Source of the DNA: Denitromonas halophila
GTDB lineage: Bacteria; Pseudomonadota; Gammaproteobacteria; Burkholderiales; Rhodocyclaceae
DNA length: 64,000 bases
Direction: 5' to 3'
Assembly: GCF_007625155.1 (NCBI RefSeq)
Contig: NZ_VMNK01000007.1
Span: 62,001 to 126,000 of the forward strand
Position numbers and translations under genes: made by a program. Of the stretch, positions 9,247-16,926 are shown in pieces. The notes under the pieces were generated by a model. The model did not search any database and was not told where the DNA came from. It saw only the letters and a list, made by a program, of their open reading frames with translations. Positions within the stretch are counted from its first letter, which is position 1. Each line of letters starts with the position of its first letter.

Positions 9247-9705
9247 ATGGACAGCATCCGCCGCTTCCTCGCCCACGCCGTCCGCCTCGAAGCCGAATCC
9301 GCCCGCCGCTTCGACGAGCTCTCCGACCACATGCGCAGCTACGGCAACGACGAAGTCGCCGACGTGTTCGCCAAATTCGCCGACTTCTCCCGCCTGCACC
9401 TCAAAGACGCCATGGCCCGCGCCGGCTTCCGCTACATCACCGACCTGCCCGCCGACGGCTACGACTGGCCCGACGGCGAATCCCCCGAAGCCACCGCCTG
9501 GTGGGGCGTCGACGGGCTCATGGACACCGACGCCGCGCTCGACCTCGCCCTGCAAAGCGAGCGCCAGGGGTTTGATTTCTATCGCGGCGTAGCCGCGGCA
9601 TCGAACGACCCGCGGGTGGTGGCCATGGCTGAAGAATTCGCCGAGGAAGAAACCGAGCATGTCGCGCAACTCGAAGCGATGATTCGCGCCCGACATCCAA
9701 CCTGA
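9247..9705 (+). CDS. Ferritin-like (rubrerythrin-type) diiron protein
   Basis: 152 residues, six bases after fixX, so almost certainly in the same transcript. Two paired carboxylate motifs of a four-helix ferritin-like fold are visible: LEAESARRFDELSDHM near the N-terminus and EEFAEEETEHVAQLEAM near the C-terminus. There is no C-terminal rubredoxin domain. A ferritin-like protein behind fixABCX suggests protection of the oxygen-sensitive electron donor or iron supply, but that is inference from position only. Confidence 0.75.
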   Translation: MDSIRRFLAHAVRLEAESARRFDELSDHMRSYGNDEVADVFAKFADFSRLHLKDAMARAGFRYITDLPADGYDWPDGESPEATAWWGVDGLMDTDAALDLALQSERQGFDFYRGVAAASNDPRVVAMAEEFAEEETEHVAQLEAMIRARHPT

Positions 9706-9819
9706 CCCGCCTCGCCCCGGGCGTCAGGCCATGCCGTGGAGCCTCCGCTCAGCCGGCGAGGGAGAAACCGATGCCGGCAGCAATCGGCCTGGAGCTGACG
9801 GCCGATGTAGCGCGTATCA

Positions 9820-9881
9820 GCGAAGCGTCCTCCGCCGAAGGCCTCCGTTCCAATCACCGCATGCGGCGGAAGGCGCTTCGC
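9820..9881. repeat. REP-like imperfect inverted repeat
   Basis: Left arm GCGAAGCGTCCTCCGCCGA (9820-9838) and right arm GCGGCGGAAGGCGCTTCGC (9863-9881) are complementary at 16 of 19 positions. The sequence style resembles dispersed intergenic repeats of Azoarcus/Thauera-type genomes. Only one copy is seen in this window. Confidence 0.55.
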
Positions 9882-10204
9882 TTTTTCCGCCCGCGAGCGG
9901 TGACCCGATTGACGCAAAGGAAGCTTGGAAAGAAATCGGCCAATTGTGACTGCCCGCTACGGGCAAAAATCCGCCCAAAAGCGTTGCATCTCAGACCGCA
10001 CCCATGCGACATTTCGCTGTCCGCACTATTACTGTGAGCAGCAGCATGTTTGGTCGCTTGCGTCCCCGTCGTGTGCTAAGTGCTATTGAGACACCGGTTT
10101 TGGCAGCATTCCCGTTGGGCTCCGCGTCCTCCCAGGGTTACCGCCCGCGCCGCAATAGGACGATTACCGCTAGACAATATTGGCCTATTCCGGCTACTAC
10201 AACT

Positions 10205-10211
10205 GTTAGAC
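10205..10211 (+). other. Integron core-like site GTTAGAC upstream of the TIR gene
   Basis: GTTAGAC matches the GTTRRRY recombination core and ends seven bases before the ATG, a spacing seen in gene cassettes. Evidence is a seven-base match only. Confidence 0.3.
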
Positions 10212-10217
10212 CTCTGA

Positions 10218-10994
10218 ATGCCCTTTTCCAGCACTGAGTTCCACTACGGCCCTGTCATCGTCGTCCATGGGAAGCACAAAGGTCGTATTGGCTACCTCGA
10301 CAATGACACAACGCATCGCGGCAAGGAGTGCGGCATAGTCAAGTTCGCGGATCCCCTCTTGACCCCGTACTACCAATACGTTCAGCTGGAGTATTTGGAC
10401 TATCCGAACACTCAGCAGCTAATGAAGCGATACGAACGACTAATCGGGGTTCTGTCCCCTTATAAGCAAGACGAGTCCGATCTCCAACTTCGTGTAACCG
10501 CTCTCGAAGAAATTGCTCTTGTGGCAGGTCTACTGAACGATCGCCTGTTTAAAGCGCAGTTTGAACGAAGCCCACGAGGAGCGAGGCTGTTCATATCCCA
10601 CTCTTCGGCGGACAAGGACTTTGTTCGCGGCTTAGCCGTCGACTTGGCAGCGCGCGGCCATCAACCCTGGCTTGACGAGTGGGAGATCCTGGCCGGCGAG
10701 TCGATCACCGAACATGTCAGTGCCGGAATCGAGGACGCAGACTTCTTGATACTCGTGCTCTCCAAGGCTGCGGTGCAATCACGCTGGGTGGAGCAGGAGT
10801 GGCAGGCAAAGCATTGGACAGAGATAAATGATCGAAGAGTCCGCGTAATCCCTGTGCTCAAGGATTCTTGTGAGATTCCAACCCTGCTTCGCACAAAGAA
10901 ATACGTCGACATGCGCGACGAAAACTACACAGTCGGTCTTGAGCTACTTTTGAATTCCATTGGCAAGCTGCTGGCTAAGCGTGCAGAGGCCTAA
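10218..10994 (+). CDS. TIR-domain protein, probable NADase-type defence effector
   Basis: 258 residues with lower GC than the neighbours. The C-terminal half is a bacterial TIR domain: ARLFISHSSADKDFVRGL (about residue 122) and WLDEWEILAGESI. The glutamate in SRWVEQEW (E194) aligns with the catalytic Glu of TIR NADases, which sits four residues after a Trp. The N-terminal ~60 residues (GPVIVVHGKHKGRIGYLDND) look like a small KOW/SH3-like barrel; residues 65-115 are helical. TIR proteins in bacteria often deplete NAD in phage defence, but no partner gene is adjacent and the sensor is not evident. Seven bases before the ATG is GTTAGAC and the stop codon lies inside GCCTAAC, as in integron cassettes. 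Confidence 0.75.
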   Translation: MPFSSTEFHYGPVIVVHGKHKGRIGYLDNDTTHRGKECGIVKFADPLLTPYYQYVQLEYLDYPNTQQLMKRYERLIGVLSPYKQDESDLQLRVTALEEIALVAGLLNDRLFKAQFERSPRGARLFISHSSADKDFVRGLAVDLAARGHQPWLDEWEILAGESITEHVSAGIEDADFLILVLSKAAVQSRWVEQEWQAKHWTEINDRRVRVIPVLKDSCEIPTLLRTKKYVDMRDENYTVGLELLLNSIGKLLAKRAEA

Positions 10995-10995
10995 C
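10989..10995 (+). other. attC-like RYYYAAC box overlapping the TIR stop codon
   Basis: GCCTAAC includes the TAA stop of the TIR gene, the usual arrangement at the start of an attC site. A matching GTTRRRY partner within the next ~140 bases was not found, so any attC would be truncated. Confidence 0.3.
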
Positions 10996-11486
10996 CCTTC
11001 GTATATGGATTCCCCCACAAATCAAGTCTGATCGAGGGTCTGGTCGAATTGGATAGGCCACTTGCAGTCGTATATCCGGCGTCTTCAGCAAGCGTAGCCC
11101 GGACAAGGCCCGCAGGGCCGCCTCCGGGATTCGTCGGTTGATCGCTCGCGGTTTGCCGAGCACCGCGGCTCACTGCATCATCGCCAGAAAGCTGCTGCGC
11201 ATCGCCTTTGCTATCAATAAAATACGTCAGGCATACAGTGCCGAGGCGTTCAGCGGCGATTGCCACGCAACATAGAATCTACGAATCCAACGCCCACTCC
11301 GCCATCGCACCAAAGGCGGCCTTGGGTCGTTTCCCGCCTCTCAACACCCGGCCATCAATAACGACCGCACCCAAAAGAATCCTTCTACACCGCATCCCGT
11401 CATCTGAATCGCATCGACACACGCTTCCCCAACGCCTCGCCCACTGGCACACTGAAGCGCACCTATCCACCCGAAAGGAGACCGAG
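10995..11486. other. Gene-free stretch between the TIR and encapsulated-ferritin genes
   Basis: No supported gene. It holds a short CCCGGA...TCCGGG inverted repeat (11098-11128) of the REP type. The remaining sequence has no homology I recognise. The promoter and ribosome site (GAAAGGAG at about 11472-11479) of the ferritin gene lie at its right end. Confidence 0.5.
11098..11128. repeat. Short REP-like inverted repeat
   Basis: CCCGGACAAGGCC and GGCCGCCTCCGGG face each other around GCAG-type loop sequence. It resembles the GTAGCCCGGA...TCCGGG intergenic repeats common in proteobacteria. Confidence 0.45.
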
Positions 11487-11774
11487 ATGTCGAGTGTTGG
11501 CTATCACGAACCGATTGAAGAGTTGTCTGACGAGACCCGCGACATGCACCGGGCGATCGTCTCGCTGATGGAAGAGCTGGAGGCGGTCGACTGGTACAAC
11601 CAGCGTGCCGACGCCTGTAAGGACAAGGAGCTCAAGGCGATCCTGGAGCACAACCGGGACGAGGAGAAGGAGCACGCGGCGATGGTGCTGGAGTGGATCC
11701 GGCGCAAGGACCCGGCCTTTTCGAAGGAAATGAAAGACTACCTGTTCACCAAGAAGGCGATCGCGCACAAGTAG
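11487..11774 (+). CDS. Encapsulated-ferritin-like (EncFtn) protein
   Basis: 95 residues, two-helix EncFtn signature: HEPIEELSDETRDMHRAIVSLMEELEAVDWYNQR, then HNRDEEKEHAAMVLEWIRR, which carries the diiron-site Glu and His residues. EncFtn assembles as an annular decamer that oxidises iron inside an encapsulin shell. Here the protein stops at a TAG right after the helices, with no encapsulin-targeting tail and no encapsulin gene next to it. The same frame stays open for 41 further codons beyond the TAG (to 11900), reading a helix-like tail. Clear AAAGGAGA ribosome site. Confidence 0.85.
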   Translation: MSSVGYHEPIEELSDETRDMHRAIVSLMEELEAVDWYNQRADACKDKELKAILEHNRDEEKEHAAMVLEWIRRKDPAFSKEMKDYLFTKKAIAHK

Positions 11775-11942
11775 GCGCGCAAGTTCTCGGCCCGCCGCCA
11801 GTGTCTGTGCGACGCGGGAGAGGTAATGGCGCAGGAAGTGCGGCATTACCTCGCCTCCTCCACAAGGGAGATCCGAGATCTATTCCCCGCAGGGGATTAA
11901 ATCAAGTTAACCCTTGCAGGGGATCAACTTGGCTCAGCCATG

Positions 11943-11966
11943 AAAAAGCCCGCACGCGGCGGGCTT
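11943..11966 (-). terminator. Intrinsic terminator of the DAHP synthase gene
   Basis: Read on the minus strand: GCCCGC-CGCGT-GCGGGC followed by five T. It lies 22 bases after the stop codon. Confidence 0.85.
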
Positions 11967-11987
11967 CCTAGCAAACAGTGATGCCGC

Positions 11988-13067
11988 TCAAACGCTGGCG
12001 CGTTGCACCCGACGGTTGCGCACGGCTTCGGCCAGCAGGTTGAGCACCCGCACGCTGTCTTCCCAGCCGATGCAGGCATCGGTGATGCTCTTGCCGTACT
12101 CCAGCTCACAGCCGGGCTTAAGGTCCTGCCGGCCGTCCTTGAGGTGGGATTCGACCATCACGCCGATGATGCGATCGTCGCCAGCCGACATCTGGCCGGC
12201 CACGTCTTCGGCCACTTCGATCTGCAGCTGGTGCTGCTTGCGGCTGTTGGCGTGGGAGAAGTCGATCATCACACGGGCCGACACGGAGCTGGCGGCCAGT
12301 TCCTTGCAGGCGGCGTCGACGCTGGCGGCGTCAAAGTTGGTGCTCTTGCCGCCCCGCAAAATGACATGACAGTCTTCATTGCCGCGGGTCGACACAATCG
12401 CCGAATGACCGGCCTTGGTCACCGACAGGAAATGGTGCGGCGACTGCGCGGCCTTGATGGCGTCGACGGCGATCTTGATGTTGCCGTCGGTGCCGTTCTT
12501 GAAACCCACCGGGCAGGACAGCCCCGAGGCCAGCTCGCGGTGCACCTGGCTTTCGGTGGTACGCGCGCCGATGGCGCCCCAGCTGATGAGGTCGCCAATG
12601 TATTGCGGGGTGATCATGTCGAGGAATTCGGTGCCGCAGGGCAGACCAATTTCGTTGATGTCCCACAGCAGCTTGCGCGCCAGGCGCACGCCTTCGTTGA
12701 TCTTGAAGCTGTTATCGAGGTACGGGTCGTTGATCAGCCCTTTCCAGCCGACCGTGGTGCGCGGTTTTTCGAAGTAGACGCGCATGACGATGAGCAGGTC
12801 GTCCTTCAGGCGGTCGGCTTCTTCCTTGAGCAGTCGCGCGTATTCCATCGCGGCGTCGTAGTCGTGAATGGAGCACGGGCCGATGATCACCAGCAGGCGG
12901 TCGTCGGCGCCGTACAGGATGCGGTGCAGCGCCTGACGCGCTTCATAGGACGTGGCCGCGGCCCGTTCGGTGGCCGGAAATTCGCGCAGAACATGGGATG
13001 GCGGCACCAGTTCTTTGATTTCCTTGATGCGGACATCGTCGATATGAAGCAAGATTGACGCAGGCAT
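11988..13067 (-). CDS. aroG: 3-deoxy-7-phosphoheptulonate synthase (DAHP synthase), class I
   Basis: 359 residues. It condenses phosphoenolpyruvate and erythrose 4-phosphate as the first step of the shikimate pathway. Family motifs: IGPCSIHD near residue 60, MRVYFEKPRTTVGWKGLINDP, ARTTESQVHRELASGLSCPVGFKNGT, and MIDFSHANSRKQ for metal binding. The AroF/G/H paralogue (which amino acid inhibits it) cannot be told from sequence by eye. ATG at 13067 with GGAAAG upstream. Divergent from the ECF sigma gene. Confidence 0.92.
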   Translation of the reverse strand: MPASILLHIDDVRIKEIKELVPPSHVLREFPATERAAATSYEARQALHRILYGADDRLLVIIGPCSIHDYDAAMEYARLLKEEADRLKDDLLIVMRVYFEKPRTTVGWKGLINDPYLDNSFKINEGVRLARKLLWDINEIGLPCGTEFLDMITPQYIGDLISWGAIGARTTESQVHRELASGLSCPVGFKNGTDGNIKIAVDAIKAAQSPHHFLSVTKAGHSAIVSTRGNEDCHVILRGGKSTNFDAASVDAACKELAASSVSARVMIDFSHANSRKQHQLQIEVAEDVAGQMSAGDDRIIGVMVESHLKDGRQDLKPGCELEYGKSITDACIGWEDSVRVLNLLAEAVRNRRVQRASV

Positions 13068-13197
13068 GATGGCTTTCCGTGTGGCTTTTTGAATGAAATT
13101 TAGCCTTTGAGTGTAGCCCAATCGCCGCCAGATTGCTGCAATGCGGCGCCGCTGACGACAACTCGGCGCCGCGCAACTCAGCCGACACACCGTCGCC

Positions 13198-13228
13198 CGG
13201 AATATTTTGCGCACTCCGGATGTTTACC
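13198..13228 (+). promoter_or_regulatory. Possible ECF-type autoregulated promoter
   Basis: CGGAATATTTT followed about 16 bases later by CGGATGTTTA resembles the GGAAT / short -10 organisation of ECF promoters, ~35-60 bases before the sigma-factor start. Weak motif match only. Confidence 0.3.
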
Positions 13229-13260
13229 CGGCGTCCCCTGCCATTGACTTGAACACCCCG

Positions 13261-13761
13261 ATGATCGACGCAGAAGCCCTCGTTGCCGAACTGCCCCGCT
13301 TGCGCCGCTATGGCCGCGCATTGCTGGGCGATGTCGCGCGGGCTGACGATCTGGTGCAGGACACCATCGAGCGCGCCTTGCGCAAAGCGGCGCACTGGCA
13401 AGGCGGCAACCTGCGCGCCTGGCTGCTGACGCTGATGCACAACGTGTTTGTGAACCAGGTGCGCCGCAACGATGCGCTGCGTGGCGCCAGCGAAGCCGAC
13501 GCCGTCGAACTAGCGATGCGCGACGCAAGCAGCGACGGTCTGGGCCTGCGCGACCTCGACCGGGCCATGCAGGCCTTGTCGGCCGATCATCGCGAAATAT
13601 TGCTGCTGGTGGGATTGGAGAATCTGCGTTACGAAGAGATTGCCGGTGTGCTCGATGTGCCGATCGGCACCGTGATGTCGCGCCTGTCGCGCGCGCGCAC
13701 CCAGCTCAAAGCACAGCTTGAAGGCAGCCCCGCCCGACCGGCCCTGACGCGGGTGAAATGA
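13261..13761 (+). CDS. ECF-family RNA polymerase sigma factor
   Basis: 166 residues. Region 2 (LRRYGRALLGDVARADDLVQDTIERAL), the linker WLLTLMHNVFVNQVRR and region 4 (LSADHREILLLVGLENLRYEEIAGVLDVPIGTVMSRLSRART) are in order. The stop overlaps the start of the anti-sigma gene. The next genes are msrP and msrQ, so an envelope oxidative-stress regulon is a reasonable inference, as reported for ECF sigma/YedYZ clusters elsewhere. ATG at 13261 chosen over a TTG 54 bases upstream. Confidence 0.9.
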   Translation: MIDAEALVAELPRLRRYGRALLGDVARADDLVQDTIERALRKAAHWQGGNLRAWLLTLMHNVFVNQVRRNDALRGASEADAVELAMRDASSDGLGLRDLDRAMQALSADHREILLLVGLENLRYEEIAGVLDVPIGTVMSRLSRARTQLKAQLEGSPARPALTRVK

Positions 13762-14528
13762 CGATGAAACAACCTGACAACACCCTGCTGCACGCCTTTG
13801 CCGATGGTCAGCTTGAAGCCGCCGAACACACCAACGTAGCGCAGTGGCTGGCAACACACCCCGAAACTGCCGCCGAAGTAGCGGGATGGCAAGCCCAAAG
13901 CGCCGCAATGCATGGCGCCTACGACCCGACACTCGACGAACCGGTGCCCGCACGCTTGCTGACGGCGGCGCGCGGCGGTGCGCCTGCATCAAACGGCTCA
14001 CGCTGGGGCATGGCCGCGGCCATCGGCTGGCTGGCCATCGGACTGGTCGGCGGCTTCATTGCCGGGCGCAACACCGACACCGCCCCGACAACGGCGGCGC
14101 AGATTCCCCTGGCCCGGCAGGCGGCTGTCGCGCACGCCGTGTATGCACCGGAAGTGCGCCATCCGGTTGAAGTGGGCGCCGACCAGCGCGACCACCTGCT
14201 GGGCTGGCTGTCAAAACGGCTGGGGCACCCGATCGTCGCCCCTGCGCTCGAACCGCTGGGTTATCAACTGGTCGGCGGACGTTTGCTGTCTGGCGAATCC
14301 GGCCCGGGCGCGCTGCTGATGTACGAAGACGCCAGCGGCGAACGGCTGACGCTTTTTGTGAGCGCCGACACCGACGAGAACGCCACCGCTTTCCGCTTTG
14401 CCGAGCATGACAAGGTCAATGTGTTCTACTGGGTCGATGCTGGCTACGGCTATGCGTTGTCGGGCACCTTGCCACGTGAGCGCCTGCTGACCGTTGCCAC
14501 TTCGGTCTATCGCGCGCTCAACCCCTGA
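13758..14528 (+). CDS. Membrane anti-sigma factor
   Basis: 256 residues with ATGA overlap to the sigma gene. The cytoplasmic N-terminus has an anti-sigma-like segment (LLHAFADGQLEAAEHTNVAQWLATHPE) without the zinc Cys pair. One transmembrane helix lies at about 83-100 (AAAIGWLAIGLVGGFIAG). The ~150-residue periplasmic part (DHLLGWLSKRLGHPIVAP...) is typical of single-pass anti-sigma regulators. It should hold the adjacent ECF sigma until an envelope signal releases it. Confidence 0.85.
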   Translation: MTMKQPDNTLLHAFADGQLEAAEHTNVAQWLATHPETAAEVAGWQAQSAAMHGAYDPTLDEPVPARLLTAARGGAPASNGSRWGMAAAIGWLAIGLVGGFIAGRNTDTAPTTAAQIPLARQAAVAHAVYAPEVRHPVEVGADQRDHLLGWLSKRLGHPIVAPALEPLGYQLVGGRLLSGESGPGALLMYEDASGERLTLFVSADTDENATAFRFAEHDKVNVFYWVDAGYGYALSGTLPRERLLTVATSVYRALNP

Positions 14529-14545
14529 TCCCTGCACCTGAAATC

Positions 14546-14593
14546 GCATCTGACTGTAAGCATCGCCGACCCTGCCCGGTCAGATGCTCTGAC
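14546..14593. promoter_or_regulatory. Repeated TCTGAC/GTCAGA elements before msrP
   Basis: GCATCTGAC (14546-14554) is a perfect inverted match of GTCAGATGC (14579-14587), and GTCAGA-TGC-TCTGAC (14579-14593) is itself a perfect dyad. The cluster occupies the msrP leader, 21-68 bases from the ATG, and may be an operator or a leader hairpin. Confidence 0.4.
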
Positions 14594-14613
14594 ACGTTCA
14601 TAAAGAGTCCGCC

Positions 14614-15552
14614 ATGCTGATCAAACACGCTGCCGATATCCGCCCTTCCGAGATCACCTCGCCCGAGCTATATGCCGACCGCCGCCGCTTTCTGCGCTTG
14701 GCTGGCGCAGGCACCGCAGCGCTCGCACTGGGCGGACCGACCGAGTTGCTGGCGGCACAGGCGGGCGATCTGGGTCCGCTGGTCAAGAGTCCGTTCAGGG
14801 TCGACGAGCCGCTCACGCCACGCAAGGATGTGACCCGCTACAACAACTTCTACGAGTTTGGCACCGACAAGGGCGACCCGGCGATCAACGCCCACCGCAT
14901 GAAAACCGACCCCTGGACGATCAAGGTCGAAGGCCTGGTCGGCAAGCCGCGCACGTTTGATCTCGACCAGATCTACAAGCTCGCGCCGCTCGAAGAACGC
15001 ATCTACCGCCTGCGCTGCGTCGAGGCGTGGTCGATGGTGATCCCATGGGTCGGCTTCCCGCTGTCAGCCTTGCTCAAGGCGGTCGAGCCGCTGGGCAGCG
15101 CCAGGTACGTCGAATTCGTTACGCTTTTCGACCCCAAGGTGATGGACACCCGCCCGGTGCTCGACTGGCCCTACAAAGAGGGCCTGCGGCTTGACGAAGC
15201 CATGCACCCGCTCACCCTGATGGCCGTCGGCCTCTACGGCGAAGTGCTGCCCAACCAGAACGGCGCGCCGGTGCGCCTGGTGGTGCCCTGGAAGTACGGC
15301 TTCAAGAGCGCGAAATCCATCGTCACCATCCGTCTCACCGACAAACAGCCCAATACGTCCTGGAACGATGCCGGGCCGGAAGAGTATGGTTTCTACTCCA
15401 ACGTAAACCCCGATGTTGACCACCCGCGCTGGAGTCAGGCCAAGGAACGCCGCATCGGCGACTTCCTCAAACGCAAGACCCTGCCCTTCAATGGCTATGC
15501 CGATCAGGTCGCGTCAATGTACGCAGGCATGGACCTTCGCAAAAACTTCTGA
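14614..15552 (+). CDS. msrP: Periplasmic methionine sulfoxide reductase catalytic subunit
   Basis: 312 residues. The Tat signal has RRRFLRL at residues 23-29, followed by [12 protein letters not shown]. The molybdopterin-coordinating Cys is C135 in [14 protein letters not shown]. MsrP (YedY) repairs oxidised methionine in periplasmic proteins using electrons from the quinone pool through MsrQ, whose gene follows after 9 bases. Confidence 0.95.
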   Translation: MLIKHAADIRPSEITSPELYADRRRFLRLAGAGTAALALGGPTELLAAQAGDLGPLVKSPFRVDEPLTPRKDVTRYNNFYEFGTDKGDPAINAHRMKTDPWTIKVEGLVGKPRTFDLDQIYKLAPLEERIYRLRCVEAWSMVIPWVGFPLSALLKAVEPLGSARYVEFVTLFDPKVMDTRPVLDWPYKEGLRLDEAMHPLTLMAVGLYGEVLPNQNGAPVRLVVPWKYGFKSAKSIVTIRLTDKQPNTSWNDAGPEEYGFYSNVNPDVDHPRWSQAKERRIGDFLKRKTLPFNGYADQVASMYAGMDLRKNF

Positions 15553-15561
15553 CCACGACTC

Positions 15562-16263
15562 ATGACTGCAACCACTGCCCCCCGTTCGCCTTCGGTCAAA
15601 GCCCTCTCGGCCGGAAAAATCAGCGCACTGAAAGTGCTGGTATTCATCCTCAGCCTGATCCCGCTCGGCCTGCTGCTACTCGCCTTCTTTCAGGATGATC
15701 TGGGTGCCAACCCGATCGAGACCATCACCCATGCCACCGGCGACTGGACCCTGCGCTTTTTGCTGATCACGCTGGCGGTCACCCCGCTGCGCAAGCTCAC
15801 CGGCTGGCACTGGTTGCTGCGGCTGCGGCGGATGCTCGGCCTGTTCACCTTCTTCTACGCCGTGCTGCACTTTGGCACCTACATCGTGCTCGACCAGTTC
15901 TTTGACTGGCGCGCCGTGGTACTCGATGTGCTCAAGCGGCCCTACATCACCGTCGGCTTTGCCGCCTTTGTGCTGCTGGTGCCGCTGGCCGTGACCAGCA
16001 CCAACGCCATGGTCCGACGCCTCGGCGGCCGGCGCTGGCAAGCGCTCCATCGCTCGGTATATGGCATCGCCATTCTTGGCGTGGTGCACTACTGGTGGCT
16101 GGTCAAGGCAGACATGTTTGAGCCGCTGATCTACGCGCTGATTCTGGCCGTGCTGCTGGGCCTGCGCGCCTGGTGGCGTGAGCAGGAGCGGCTACGCCAG
16201 CGCAGCGCGCCGCCCGCCCAAGCCAACGGCCACCGACACATCATCCCGATCTTGCCGCGCTAG
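15562..16263 (+). CDS. msrQ: Haem b membrane subunit of the MsrPQ system
   Basis: 233 residues, ferric-reductase-like fold with about six hydrophobic helices. Haem-ligand histidines lie in AVLHFGTYIV, RWQALHRSVY and VVHYWWLV. It delivers electrons from quinols to MsrP. The N-terminal ~20 residues are a polar extension. Confidence 0.95.
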   Translation: MTATTAPRSPSVKALSAGKISALKVLVFILSLIPLGLLLLAFFQDDLGANPIETITHATGDWTLRFLLITLAVTPLRKLTGWHWLLRLRRMLGLFTFFYAVLHFGTYIVLDQFFDWRAVVLDVLKRPYITVGFAAFVLLVPLAVTSTNAMVRRLGGRRWQALHRSVYGIAILGVVHYWWLVKADMFEPLIYALILAVLLGLRAWWREQERLRQRSAPPAQANGHRHIIPILPR

Positions 16264-16785
16264 GGTCGGCGCGGTCTGTCCGTCCGCCGACCGCCGCCTC
16301 AAGCGATTCGACCAGGTATAAGCGGTTCTTGCCCGTCTGTTTGGTCAGGTACATGGCATCGTCGGCCTGCTGCACCAGGGAGTCGGCATCGATGTCCGCA
16401 CGCTACGGATAGCAGGCAAGCCCAATACTGGCCGACACCGGTGCCTCACAGAATGTCGATCAATCGCTGTCGCTCGTCGGCCATCGCCCGCGCCATCGCA
16501 CCACATTCGCGCTGAAGTCGTTTGCGCCGGCGAATATTGACCACCAGCATGACGATCACTCCCGTCTGCACGATCAGCCCCACAGCAAACAGAACCCCCT
16601 ACCGGCGCCGCGAGGCGTTCACCTCGACCGTCCGCAAGCTACCGCTGGCCATGCGATGACGGAAAATGAAATAGTTTCGCCCGGCAGTGGCAGCCAACCG
16701 ACGCTCCTCGGCGACCTGCTCAGGCGTAAAGATATTGATCTGGTCGATGCTTATGCCGCGCTGATCAACGCGCCCGTAGCCAGGT
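16264..16785 (-). pseudogene. Decayed PAS-GGDEF diguanylate cyclase gene
   Basis: Read on the minus strand, fragments of one protein appear in order, each broken by stops or frame changes. First is a PAS-like piece (SIDQINIFTPEQVAEERR, then NYFIFRHRMASGSLRTVEV). Next comes a membrane helix with charged linker (GLIVQTGVIVMLVVNIRRRK). A coil (ADERQRLIDIL) ends at a stop. Last is the end of a GGDEF domain (VSASIGLACYP, stop, LVQQADDAMYLTKQTGKNRLYLVE). Most of the PAS and the GGEEF core are deleted. It cannot make an active cyclase. Confidence 0.75.
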
Positions 16786-16926
16786 CAGCAAGAGGTGAGA
16801 GGCATTCATTGGCACGCGTCCGTTATGTCCGGTGAGCTCAATAACGGCTGCGCATCGAAAACCCATACCCTATGGCCCAGTCAAAATGACAACCGGATAT
16901 CCAGAGTATCTGAACGGCGACCTGTA

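Larger units (their letters stand above)
9706..10217. other. Gene-free stretch before the TIR gene
   Basis: No convincing coding region is present; short open frames here lack family resemblance. It contains a REP-like inverted repeat at 9820-9881. The last ~150 bases are more AT-rich than the surrounding genome and end with GTTAGAC directly before the TIR-gene start. A GTTGGGC, also matching the integron core pattern GTTRRRY, lies near 10113. Confidence 0.6.

Noticed and set aside
9731-10037. Short overlapping open frames after the ferritin-like gene
   Set aside because: They run through the REP-like repeat and have no recognisable sequence; better explained as intergenic DNA.
10996-11140. 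Complete attC site after the TIR gene
   Set aside because: Only the first box (GCCTAAC) is present; no GTTRRRY partner within the expected distance, so a full attC is not claimed.
11826-11900. Separate 24-residue gene MAQEVRHYLASS...
   Set aside because: It is in frame with the ferritin-like gene beyond its stop and has no ribosome site of its own; treated as a read-through extension.
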